From an uncultured Alphaproteobacteria bacterium (GTDB lineage Bacteria > Pseudomonadota > Alphaproteobacteria > CAAHEQ01 > UBA3637), in the NCBI GenBank assembly GCA_934216505.1, contig CAKQBW010000009.1, forward strand, positions 1 to 50,969: a DNA stretch of 50,969 nt, read 5' to 3'. Shown piece by piece: positions 1-7,044 of the stretch; the first letter of the stretch is position 1, and the number at the start of each line of letters is the position of its first letter. The notes beneath the pieces were generated by a model, which worked only from the letters and a program-made list of their open reading frames with translations, was not told the DNA's origin and did no database searches. Position numbers and translations under genes: made by a program.

Positions 1-170
1 CGGATAGATAATGAAATGGATGATGGTGTTGTGGATAAGGTGGAAGTGGAAGTGCCTGTTTCTGAAGCGGTTGCCCCAGTTGAAACAAGAGAACAGCCTG
101 ACTCTGAACAGCCACAACCTGAAGTTTCTACTCAAGAAGGACAGGTGCAACCTGAACCTCTTGAAGAACA
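1..170 (+). repeat. Direct repeat copy 1, in-frame inside the left-edge gene
   Basis: Bases 1-170 match 2095-2264 with five substitutions that I could count (about 97% identity). The offset is 2094 bp, exactly 698 codons, so the copies share a reading frame. Copy 1 reaches the window edge and may extend further left. Confidence 0.93.
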
Positions 171-2814
171 GACAGAGGAATTAAACGATGAACTCCCTCC
201 TTTGGAAGAACAGAGAACCTTTAAAACCCCTGGGTTAGAGGGATTTTGGACAGAGAACAAAGGTGTGTGGTCTTTTGATACTTCTGATATGACTTCAGAA
301 GAACGGGATTTAGCGGAAGAGATTTTGGCGAGTCATGGTATTCAGCCAGAAAAAAATGGGGAAGATACAACACAATGGTCTGTGCGTGGAAAAGAAGTTA
401 AAGACCTGAAAAGATTTTGGAAGTACTGTGCCCGTAATACAGCCCTTTATACAACGCCTTTGGAAATTCAAAAATGGACAAGTCCAGGGTTGCGGGATAA
501 TTGGTGTCGGCATCAGGTAAAATCATTTAGCTTAGATAATGATGTTCAGTCTTTTTCATTTAATAAACCTAAAGCGTGGTATTTTAACCCCAATAATTTG
601 CCTGAAGCTGATCAAGAAATGGCGCGCCAGTACTTGATTGACCACGGGATTGAATTTAATGAAATGGTGGCGAAAGAAGCGATGAATTCCAATAAAAAAG
701 GCGAAAATCCCATTGAGGCCACTCAAACTGTTTGGGTGGTGCGTGGGGATGCCATGAAAAAGTTGGAAGCTCTGTGGAACAGAACGGATAAAAATCCTGA
801 ATTGGCAAATGCCCCCAAAGGAATGCAACCTGTTGGTTTGGCGGGCTTGGATAAAGGAGGAAAACCTGAGGAGGAAAAGACGCAAACGGCCACGCCTCAC
901 GGAAAAGACCAACCCTCTCAGATGCCTGATAAATCTGCCGAAGAAAAAGGGGAAAAGGCTGATAAAGGTGGCAGTGCTTTGTTGGATTCTTTGGCTGATG
1001 CGGTTAAAAATTTCAATGACAGTACTTTTGGAAAGGGCTTTTCATCCCCAGAGGCATTTGGCCAAGAAATGCTTTTTCAAACTTTAATTTTCCCGTTGGA
1101 ATGGTTGGACCGTTATTTGAAGCAAGTGGGGGTTGATAAAGGGGAGGCAGGGGCAAAACCTGCGCCTCAACAAGCGCCGAAAGTACAAACACCTGAACAG
1201 GCGCAAGCCATTCAAGCTATGCTCAAAAAAATGGTGGATAAGGATAGGGCCGATGGAACGGGTATCTTTAAGGAATTAGTGGATAAAGGATTGATTGGGT
1301 CAAAATCAGCGCATTTGGATCCTGCAATGCGGATTGAAAATTTGCGTCAGGCTTTGCAAGATCCCGCAAATGCAGAATTAAATAAAAAATTGAAGAATAA
1401 TTTTGCTACAGTGGCTCATGAAAATCCTGATTTATTCCGTGCGATGTATCCTGCGGATTACAAGGGGCCTTACACACCTGATATTATGCTGAACCATTTG
1501 GCGACTTGGCAAAGTGGTAAGGAAAACACGAATGTAAATTCTCAAGATATGATTGCAGAATTGGTCAAAGAAGTGAAAAAAATGCAACTTGAACTTCAGA
1601 CGATGAAAGAACAAATGGCTGAAATAAAAGCTGAAAATGCTTTCTTGCGCCAGCAATTACAAGATGTTAAATCGGGTAAAATTAAACCAGAGGACATTCG
1701 TTTGACTCCTGATCAAGCCCTTGAACAACAACCACAACCGAAGACGGAACAAAACAACGAACCCGAAATGGAACAACCTGAAGTTTCTTCTTTGGAAAAA
1801 TCAGATCAAACACCTGTTTCACCGACAGAAGAACGGGCTGATTCTAAAGAAGAGAAGGGACAAGAAGAGGTAAAGACAGAGAAAGAGCCTATTCGTGATT
1901 TAAATACTTTGTTGGCACAGCATAATTTAGGTGAATTGCGTTCCATTTTGGGGGGCATAGATACCACAGATATGCACCAGTTGGACCTGTTAAATAAGAT
2001 ACAGCAAGAATATGAGAATCGTTCTCAAGCGGATTATAAAGCTCAAGATTTAAATCAGTTGATTCAAACGGCATCAGATGTTTCTTTTGCGCATCGGATA
2101 GATAATGAAATGGATGATGGTGTTGTGGATAAGGTGGAAGTGGAAGTGCCTGTTTCTGAAGCGGTTGCCCCGGTTGAAACGAGAGAACAGCCTGACTCTG
2201 AACAGCCACACCCTGAAGTTTCTACTCAAGAAGGACAGGGGCGACCTGAACCTCTTGAAGAACAAAAGCAAGACCCCGAACAACAGGTAACGCTTCAGAA
2301 TCAATCGACATCAATGGAACTTCCTATTCAACCAGAGCAACAACCAGCGGAAAATGAGGATATAAATTCTCATCAGATATCTCAGGTGAATGTGCAAGAT
2401 ACCCCGACAGCTGTGAGTCAGGGGGGTGAAGTAAATAATCCTCTTTTTCAAAAGAAAATTAAGCGGACTGAGGCCGAGAAAAAGGCTGAAAAAATTGCTC
2501 AACAAAAAGTGGAATTAACAGCTGAAGAGGAAAATTTAATCAAACGTTATCCAAACATTTTTGCTTCATTGAATGATAAGGGTGATATGAAAATGAAGAT
2601 GAGAGTTGGTGATGATGAAAAAATCTATTACCAAACCACAACTTCAAAACAAAAGAAAATAAGCGAAGTAGATGTGGGATTTGTTGCGCAGGTTGTTGGT
2701 GATAAAAGTATTACTGCTGAAAAATTAGCAAGAATACTTAAAGCTTGTTCTCAAAGAGGAAAGGCTAAGCAAGACTTGAAAGTGGCTCTTAAAAATCAAC
2801 AACAGGGTCGGTAA
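1..2814 (+). CDS. Large acidic repeat-containing protein of unknown function, 5' partial
   Basis: The frame is open from base 1, and the first codons before the first ATG (base 16) match codons that lie inside the protein at the second repeat copy. The true start is therefore probably upstream of the window, and the ATG at 16 is internal. Counting from that ATG, residues 73-135 and 158-254 look like two diverged copies of one module: a W-x-F core, then a helix ending in HGI, then a VRG motif, then a helix ending in LW or FW. Residues 511-558 form a Leu/Glu/Lys-rich coiled coil. Long Pro/Glu/Gln-rich acidic linkers surround residues 10-65, 570-640 and 699-800, and the last 120 residues are basic. 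There is no signal peptide or membrane segment. A 170 bp segment is duplicated in frame. I do not recognise the family. A role in a mobile or conjugative element is possible but unsupported. Confidence 0.75.
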   Translation, partial: RIDNEMDDGVVDKVEVEVPVSEAVAPVETREQPDSEQPQPEVSTQEGQVQPEPLEEQTEELNDELPPLEEQRTFKTPGLEGFWTENKGVWSFDTSDMTSEERDLAEEILASHGIQPEKNGEDTTQWSVRGKEVKDLKRFWKYCARNTALYTTPLEIQKWTSPGLRDNWCRHQVKSFSLDNDVQSFSFNKPKAWYFNPNNLPEADQEMARQYLIDHGIEFNEMVAKEAMNSNKKGENPIEATQTVWVVRGDAMKKLEALWNRTDKNPELANAPKGMQPVGLAGLDKGGKPEEEKTQTATPHGKDQPSQMPDKSAEEKGEKADKGGSALLDSLADAVKNFNDSTFGKGFSSPEAFGQEMLFQTLIFPLEWLDRYLKQVGVDKGEAGAKPAPQQAPKVQTPEQAQAIQAMLKKMVDKDRADGTGIFKELVDKGLIGSKSAHLDPAMRIENLRQALQDPANAELNKKLKNNFATVAHENPDLFRAMYPADYKGPYTPDIMLNHLATWQSGKENTNVNSQDMIAELVKEVKKMQLELQTMKEQMAEIKAENAFLRQQLQDVKSGKIKPEDIRLTPDQALEQQPQPKTEQNNEPEMEQPEVSSLEKSDQTPVSPTEERADSKEEKGQEEVKTEKEPIRDLNTLLAQHNLGELRSILGGIDTTDMHQLDLLNKIQQEYENRSQADYKAQDLNQLIQTASDVSFAHRIDNEMDDGVVDKVEVEVPVSEAVAPVETREQPDSEQPHPEVSTQEGQGRPEPLEEQKQDPEQQVTLQNQSTSMELPIQPEQQPAENEDINSHQISQVNVQDTPTAVSQGGEVNNPLFQKKIKRTEAEKKAEKIAQQKVELTAEEENLIKRYPNIFASLNDKGDMKMKMRVGDDEKIYYQTTTSKQKKISEVDVGFVAQVVGDKSITAEKLARILKACSQRGKAKQDLKVALKNQQQGR
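2095..2264 (+). repeat. Direct repeat copy 2, in-frame inside the left-edge gene
   Basis: This is the second copy of the 170 bp repeat. It encodes an acidic Val/Glu/Pro-rich segment starting at Met699, counted from the ATG at base 16. The match ends at base 2264, after which the two sequences diverge. Confidence 0.93.
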
Positions 2815-2832
2815 AGAAAAAAAGGGGGAGAG

Positions 2833-3711
2833 ATGTTTTTTTGGATTTTGTCATCACTTTGGACGGGGACATGTGTCCTTGTCTATGTGATGACCCAAAA
2901 GACAGGACTTTTTGGGTTAGATAAGTATCAATTTTTATGGTTGTTGCCTGTGTGGGCAATGGGGGAGGTATCTATGTTTCATTGGTTCAAAAGAAGAAAG
3001 TCAGAAAAAATTGTGCAACAGGCGGTGTCAGATCACCCCTTTGTGCCTGTAAAAGGGTTTGTTCCTCAGGCGATGCCCTCCCAAGGAAAAAGCATGATGT
3101 ATATTCCAACGCCTGCTGTTTCGGCCCAAATGACTCAAAATCCAAGTTTTAATGAGGATCTTCAGATTCAATCCTCTAAGGAAGCAATTGTTGCGGAAGA
3201 GCAAAGTTCCGCCACTCTTGAATTGGAGAAACAGGCGGTGGAAACGATTACAAAGTTGGCTGAAGCCAAAGGATTGACGGCTTTCCCGCATGTGTTGTTG
3301 GAAAATGTTATGATTCCTTTGACCGTTTCTGCGGATATTAAGGCTTTATTGATTACTTTTTTAAGTTATTCTGGTTCATGGAAAGTTGAAATGAAAGAAC
3401 CTGTTTCTGAAACAGTTTGGGCGAATGCGATTGCCTCTACGCCTCTGTTGAAAAAGGTGTTGGCCGCAAAAGAAAATCTTTTAAAAATGGAATCAGAGGC
3501 CGAAGTTATCCCTGTTATTGTTCTGTTAGATGGTCAAATTGAACAAGAACAGCAAGTGAAAGAATTTATGGATAAAAACAATATGCGTTTGGTCAGGTTA
3601 AATGTCCAAGAAAACAGTTCTTTGCCAGATGTTTCTCAATTGCTGGACAAGGAATTTGAAGGTGTTCAAATGCAAAATGAAGTCTCATCAGAAGGAGAAC
3701 AAAATGTCTAA
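2833..3711 (+). CDS. Membrane-anchored protein of unknown function
   Basis: This is a 292-residue protein starting 18 bp after the large repeat gene, with a strong AAGGGGGAGAG ribosome site. Two hydrophobic segments near the N-terminus (about residues 3-21 and 34-50) suggest a membrane hairpin, followed by a basic patch (KRRKSEK). The rest is soluble: an Ala/Gln/Glu-rich linker, then an alpha/beta-looking region from about residue 135 to 285. The repeated pattern of hydrophobic strands, such as VIPVIVLLDGQ, followed by helices could be a Rossmann-like or nuclease-like fold. I see no diagnostic motif. It overlaps pgpA by 8 bp. The tight spacing suggests co-transcription with the upstream gene, so the two may act together. 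Function unknown. Confidence 0.8.
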   Translation: MFFWILSSLWTGTCVLVYVMTQKTGLFGLDKYQFLWLLPVWAMGEVSMFHWFKRRKSEKIVQQAVSDHPFVPVKGFVPQAMPSQGKSMMYIPTPAVSAQMTQNPSFNEDLQIQSSKEAIVAEEQSSATLELEKQAVETITKLAEAKGLTAFPHVLLENVMIPLTVSADIKALLITFLSYSGSWKVEMKEPVSETVWANAIASTPLLKKVLAAKENLLKMESEAEVIPVIVLLDGQIEQEQQVKEFMDKNNMRLVRLNVQENSSLPDVSQLLDKEFEGVQMQNEVSSEGEQNV

Positions 3712-4177
3712 ACTTTCATTGAAGAATCCCGCCACATTGACGACAACAGTGATGGGGGTAGGGTTGATAAAACAGGCCCCAGGCACGTGGGGGTCTTTGG
3801 TGGGGGTGATTTTATCTGTTCTTTTGATGAATCTCCCTTATGTGCGCTGGGGTGTTGTGTTGATTGGATTTTTGTTGGGACTTAAAATGATTCCTGAGAT
3901 GATTAAAAATCAATCTGAAAAGGATCCAGGCTATATTGTAATTGACGAATTTGTGGCACAAATGCTGATTTTTTGTTGTTTGCCTGTTGAAGTATTAAAT
4001 CCAATTATTTTTATTTTTGGCTTTTCTTTTTTCCGATTATTTGATATACTGAAACCATGGCCCGCCAGTTATTATGACCAAAAAGTTCATAATGCTTTCG
4101 GAATAATGATGGACGATATGGTGGCTGCTGTTTATTCTGTGGTGGCTCTTTATGCGATAGTTATTTTAAGTTTGTAA
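3704..4177 (+). CDS. pgpA: Phosphatidylglycerophosphatase A
   Basis: PgpA dephosphorylates phosphatidylglycerophosphate to phosphatidylglycerol at the inner membrane. The 157-residue product has the family hallmarks: GxGLIKQAPGTWGS near the N-terminus, the IDEFVAQ motif in the middle, and FDILKPWPASYYD followed by a C-terminal GIMMDDMVA acidic motif. Hydrophobic stretches between them fit the usual membrane helices, and the length is typical. I chose the ATG at 3704, which has an AAGGAG site 6 bp upstream. A longer frame starts at 3602, but its extra residues lie inside the previous gene and are not PgpA-like. The start overlaps the previous gene by 8 bp, so translation may be coupled. Confidence 0.95.
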   Translation: MSKLSLKNPATLTTTVMGVGLIKQAPGTWGSLVGVILSVLLMNLPYVRWGVVLIGFLLGLKMIPEMIKNQSEKDPGYIVIDEFVAQMLIFCCLPVEVLNPIIFIFGFSFFRLFDILKPWPASYYDQKVHNAFGIMMDDMVAAVYSVVALYAIVILSL

Positions 4178-4191
4178 TGAAAGGATTGAAA

Positions 4192-4413
4192 ATGACAAAC
4201 GAACACTTTAAACATGTTGTGGAATTATATGCTCAAGCCAAAGGGTATCAACTTTCTCCCTTTGCGGATAAAATTATTAATCGGTGCTTGAATGCCTGTA
4301 ATGGGTGTTGTCCTTGTGATGTTTCCCGTGGCTTTTGTCCCTGTGGCGAACACCAAAAAGAAATTGCCGAAATGGGACATTGTCATTGTAATTTGTTTGT
4401 GAAAAAAGACTAA
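4192..4413 (+). CDS. Small ferredoxin:thioredoxin-reductase-catalytic-domain-like protein
   Basis: This 73-residue protein resembles the catalytic beta subunit of ferredoxin:thioredoxin reductase, which uses a 4Fe-4S cluster and a neighbouring disulfide. It shows the CPC...CPC...CHC order and ends in CHCNLF, close to the family's CHCGLF. The spacing is CPC-x6-CPC-x12-CHC, whereas I recall x16 and x8 for the plant enzyme, so the core is rearranged or shortened. An extra NACNGC segment precedes the first CPC. I chose the ATG at 4192 with AAGGA 6 bp upstream. An ATG at 4177 overlaps the pgpA stop (TAATG) and would add five residues. No partner alpha subunit is seen nearby. The redox role is inferred from the cysteine pattern only. 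Confidence 0.75.
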   Translation: MTNEHFKHVVELYAQAKGYQLSPFADKIINRCLNACNGCCPCDVSRGFCPCGEHQKEIAEMGHCHCNLFVKKD

Positions 4414-5303
4414 TCTTTTTGACATAAAGCATAAAAATTATCCCCACCCTCATTGGCGCTTAGGGCTTCATTGGTGATGGGGTAGTTGTCTTTGATGGAC
4501 CCCAAAAACAAACTTCCTTCTTTGAAAAAAATCCAAATTTTTTCGTGAGGGCAAATTTTTAAAATGTTTGTTTTTTGGGCCATGATTGAATTTAAATCTG
4601 CCAAATGAGCTCCTTGTCTTTCGCAAAAAAGACGCGCTGTTTGAGGAGTATAGCCATCTGTGTCAGAGCAAATCCATTTTTGAAAAGTTTGAGGGCGACA
4701 CACGCCTGTTTTTCCATGATATTGATACCGAAATGGGTAGCAATATTCATTTGAAGGACAATCGGTGTTTTCTGTACAATAACGGGGCGTTTCGTTTGAA
4801 AAAGAAAGGCATTTTTCTTGAATCCAAGTTCCCCGACAACTGAAGCAAATTTCTGGATTTTTGATTTTGTGCAGAGGCGGACATAGATGTGATTTTTCGG
4901 ACAATCTGAATTTGGTCAGGTAGCGTTTTCCCTGACACACATTTTTTCGTGGATTTTCTAAACGGACAGGTTGGGTCGTTGAACAGGGATAGCAATGGCC
5001 TAAAATGTCCTGTAGAGGTGCCTTTGGGGGGCAAGAAGAAGGAACACGATTTTGAAAAGGGATTTCTTGTTTTTCTTTTTGTTGTCCTAAACACGCCCAT
5101 CGTACCACAGAATGAGAATCATTGTACTGCGCCGAACGATGGGGGCAGAGCGTACAATTTTCAGGCAATCCCACCCAAAAATTATTTTTATCTGTACAAG
5201 TATAACATTTTCCCCGATAATAGAAAAGGCAAGGTTCTTTCTTCATTATCAAGAAAAATCCCAAAACACAGACACAACTCCCAATAATTTTTCCCCACGT
5301 CAT
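4410..5303 (-). CDS. Cysteine-rich secreted or anchored protein with a C-type-lectin-like C-terminus
   Basis: This 297-residue protein starts with a hydrophobic segment (about residues 5-21), a signal peptide or membrane anchor. It has more than 25 cysteines, many as CxxC pairs (CYTC, CTLC, CYPC, CFSC). A middle segment with C-x5-DC-x4-YC followed by GVC resembles small disulfide knots of the EGF/EB type. Near residues 220-240, ARLFCERQGAHLADL looks like the first helix of C-type-lectin-like folds, and the end (ALCQKD) could supply the closing cysteine. The many cysteines imply an oxidising, periplasmic or external location. Its ATG overlaps the dciA stop (ATGA), so it is coupled to tgt-dciA. 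It converges with the small redox gene on the other strand, overlapping by 4 bp. Family not recognised. Confidence 0.7.
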   Translation of the reverse strand: MTWGKIIGSCVCVLGFFLIMKKEPCLFYYRGKCYTCTDKNNFWVGLPENCTLCPHRSAQYNDSHSVVRWACLGQQKEKQEIPFQNRVPSSCPPKAPLQDILGHCYPCSTTQPVRLENPRKNVCQGKRYLTKFRLSEKSHLCPPLHKIKNPEICFSCRGTWIQEKCLSFSNETPRYCTENTDCPSNEYCYPFRYQYHGKTGVCRPQTFQKWICSDTDGYTPQTARLFCERQGAHLADLNSIMAQKTNILKICPHEKIWIFFKEGSLFLGSIKDNYPITNEALSANEGGDNFYALCQKD

Positions 5304-5830
5304 TGTTTTTTATTTTTTCGGATAAGGGCCATACCAATATCAATCATTTTTTGACGCAATTCATCGTCTTGAATGCCATCTACTTTCTTCATGAGAGTGG
5401 CTAATTCTTCTTCGTCCAGAGGCCACTCGGGTTCATGGGTGAGGGTTGGGTTTAATTTGACGCCCCCTTGTTCAATCTTGATTTGGCGCACCGCAGGATA
5501 GCCAAAATAGGTATTGATGCGTTCAATGACATGTCCTTTTTGATGTTCAAAAAGTAAAGCAAAAGCCCCTCCTGCTGTGCGTATTTTTAATGTCCCATTT
5601 GTTCTTTGATTCATGGGGAAAGTCAAAGAAACAGGCTTGATTCCATAAGCCAATTCTTCCCCCAAAATATCATGCCAATGGGCCAATAATTCCACTTGTG
5701 TAAAACCATTTTTTCCCAAAAGAGGGCGAGCTAGTTTTTGGACTTCATTGCTTAAATTATTCAGCCCTTCATAATTTCGTGAGCGAGGAGATTGTTTGAA
5801 TTCGTCTGTGTCTTTACATTTTTCGGTCAT
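5300..5830 (-). CDS. dciA: DUF721 / DciA-like protein, predicted replicative helicase loader
   Basis: DciA proteins help load or operate the replicative helicase DnaB in bacteria that lack DnaC or DnaI. The 176-residue product has the DUF721 core: a helix around WHDILGEELA, then KPVSLTF, a strand pattern with TLKIRTAGGAFA, and helix-strand elements ending IKIEQGG. A charged C-terminal tail follows. The frame is open upstream to 5884, but the ATG at 5828-5830 has GGAG upstream and begins MTEKC. The longer form would add an odd hydrophobic stretch encoded inside tgt. It overlaps the end of tgt by 17 bp and the next gene by 4 bp. Helicase loading is inferred from the family. Confidence 0.8.
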   Translation of the reverse strand: MTEKCKDTDEFKQSPRSRNYEGLNNLSNEVQKLARPLLGKNGFTQVELLAHWHDILGEELAYGIKPVSLTFPMNQRTNGTLKIRTAGGAFALLFEHQKGHVIERINTYFGYPAVRQIKIEQGGVKLNPTLTHEPEWPLDEEELATLMKKVDGIQDDELRQKMIDIGMALIRKNKKQ

Positions 5831-6929
5831 TTTTATAACACTCCAAAAAATGACTATAAAAGGCATCAAACTGATTTTCTTCAATGCTTTGGCGAATTTG
5901 CTTCATAAAGTTTTCATAAAAATGAATATTGTGCCAAGTCAAAAGCATGCTGCCTAAAATTTCTCCCGCCCGAAACAAGTGGTGTAGGTATCCCCGAGTA
6001 TAGTGGCGGCAAGTGGGACAAGAACAGGTTGAGTCCAATGGATCTAAACTGTCTATATGACAGGCATTTCGTATATTTAAAACCCCATGACTTGTAAAGG
6101 CTTGGCCGGTGCGACCCGACCGTGAAGGCATCACACAATCAAACATATCTACTCCACGGGCGACAGCCCCGATAATATCGCTGGGGCGACCCACCCCCAT
6201 CAGGTAGTGAGGTTTTTCTTCGGGCAAAGCAGGCGCCGTATAATCCAATACTTTAAACATCTCTTCTTGCGTTTCTCCGACAGCTAGCCCCCCGATGGCA
6301 TACCCATCAAATCCGATTTGTTTTAAAGCCGCAACAGAGGCGAGTCGTAAATCTTGGTAAGTGCCCCCTTGGACAATGCCGAACAGGCCGTAGCCTTCTC
6401 GGTCCTGAAAGGCTACTTTGGACCGTTTGGCCCACCGCATAGATCTTTCCATTGAGGCTTTAACTTTTTGGTGTGAGGCGGGTAATTTGATACACTCATC
6501 AAAGGCCATTGTAATATCAGAGTCCAGTAAGTATTGAATTTCCATAGACCGTTCAGGGGTCAGAAAAAACTTTTCCCCAGAAATATGGGAACGGAAAGCC
6601 ACGCCTTCTTCTGTGATTTTCCTGAGTCCCGAAAGGCTCATCACCTGAAATCCTCCACTGTCCGTTAAAATGGGTTTGTCCCAGTTCATAAATTTGTGGA
6701 GTCCCCCAAAGTGGGCCACTCTTTCGGCCCCAGGACGGAGCATCAGATGATAGGTATTTCCCAATAGAATTTCGGCCCCCGTTGAAGCAACTGCTTCCAC
6801 CGTCATCGCTTTAACGGTCCCCACAGTTCCTACGGGCATAAAGGCGGGGGTATTCACTTGGCCATGAGCCGTGGTTAAAATTCCTCTGCGGGCTTTATTT
6901 TGTGTGGCGATAAGTTGATATTTTAACAT
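5814..6929 (-). CDS. tgt: Queuine/preQ1 tRNA-ribosyltransferase (TGT)
   Basis: TGT exchanges guanine at position 34 of GUN-anticodon tRNAs for preQ1, the first tRNA-bound step of queuosine synthesis. The 371-residue product is of typical length. It carries ILTDSGGFQVMSL with the catalytic-base Asp, the GGLAVGE substrate loop, DMFDCVMPSRSGRTG with the nucleophile Asp, and the zinc ligands CSCPTC followed by a downstream His. The 5' end is unusual. A promoter with its -10 at 6936-6941 leaves almost no leader before the ATG at 6929, so the mRNA may be leaderless. It heads a three-gene unit with dciA and the cysteine-rich protein. Confidence 0.97.
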   Translation of the reverse strand: MLKYQLIATQNKARRGILTTAHGQVNTPAFMPVGTVGTVKAMTVEAVASTGAEILLGNTYHLMLRPGAERVAHFGGLHKFMNWDKPILTDSGGFQVMSLSGLRKITEEGVAFRSHISGEKFFLTPERSMEIQYLLDSDITMAFDECIKLPASHQKVKASMERSMRWAKRSKVAFQDREGYGLFGIVQGGTYQDLRLASVAALKQIGFDGYAIGGLAVGETQEEMFKVLDYTAPALPEEKPHYLMGVGRPSDIIGAVARGVDMFDCVMPSRSGRTGQAFTSHGVLNIRNACHIDSLDPLDSTCSCPTCRHYTRGYLHHLFRAGEILGSMLLTWHNIHFYENFMKQIRQSIEENQFDAFYSHFLECYKNDRKM

Positions 6930-6935
6930 GGTCTT

Positions 6936-6964
6936 ATTTTATCTTTTTTTGTCCCTAAAGTCAA
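6936..6964 (-). promoter_or_regulatory. Promoter for tgt (TTGACT-N17-TAAAAT)
   Basis: Reading the minus strand, the -35 is at 6959-6964 and the -10 at 6936-6941, with a 17 bp spacer. The expected start site falls on or next to the A of the tgt ATG at 6929, and there is no room for a ribosome site. Confidence 0.55.
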
Positions 6965-6978
6965 TAATTTAATTATTG
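6962..6978. promoter_or_regulatory. Perfect 17 bp palindrome between tgt and yidC
   Basis: CAATAATTTAATTATTG is an 8+1+8 inverted repeat. It overlaps the outer bases of the tgt -35 and lies 13 bp upstream of the yidC -35. It could be an operator, or chance in A/T-rich DNA. Confidence 0.35.
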
Positions 6979-6991
6979 TTTGTGTTTTAGA

Positions 6992-7020
6992 TTGATTTTT
7001 TTTTGGCTTTCTTGTAAAAT
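6992..7020 (+). promoter_or_regulatory. Promoter for yidC (TTGATT-N17-TAAAAT)
   Basis: The -35 is at 6992-6997 and the -10 at 7015-7020. A ribosome site (AAAGGAA) precedes the yidC ATG at 7045. It is divergent from the tgt promoter. Confidence 0.5.
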
Positions 7021-7044
7021 ACTATCTTTAACAAAGGAATAAAA

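Noticed and set aside
2105..2290. Plus-strand ORF in another frame within the repeat gene
   Set aside because: It is a shadow of the main frame. The repeat makes it look duplicated, but its composition is not protein-like.
3602..3703. Longer pgpA start at 3602
   Set aside because: The extra residues are an off-frame reading of the upstream gene, and there is no ribosome site. The ATG at 3704 has AAGGAG and begins the PgpA family.
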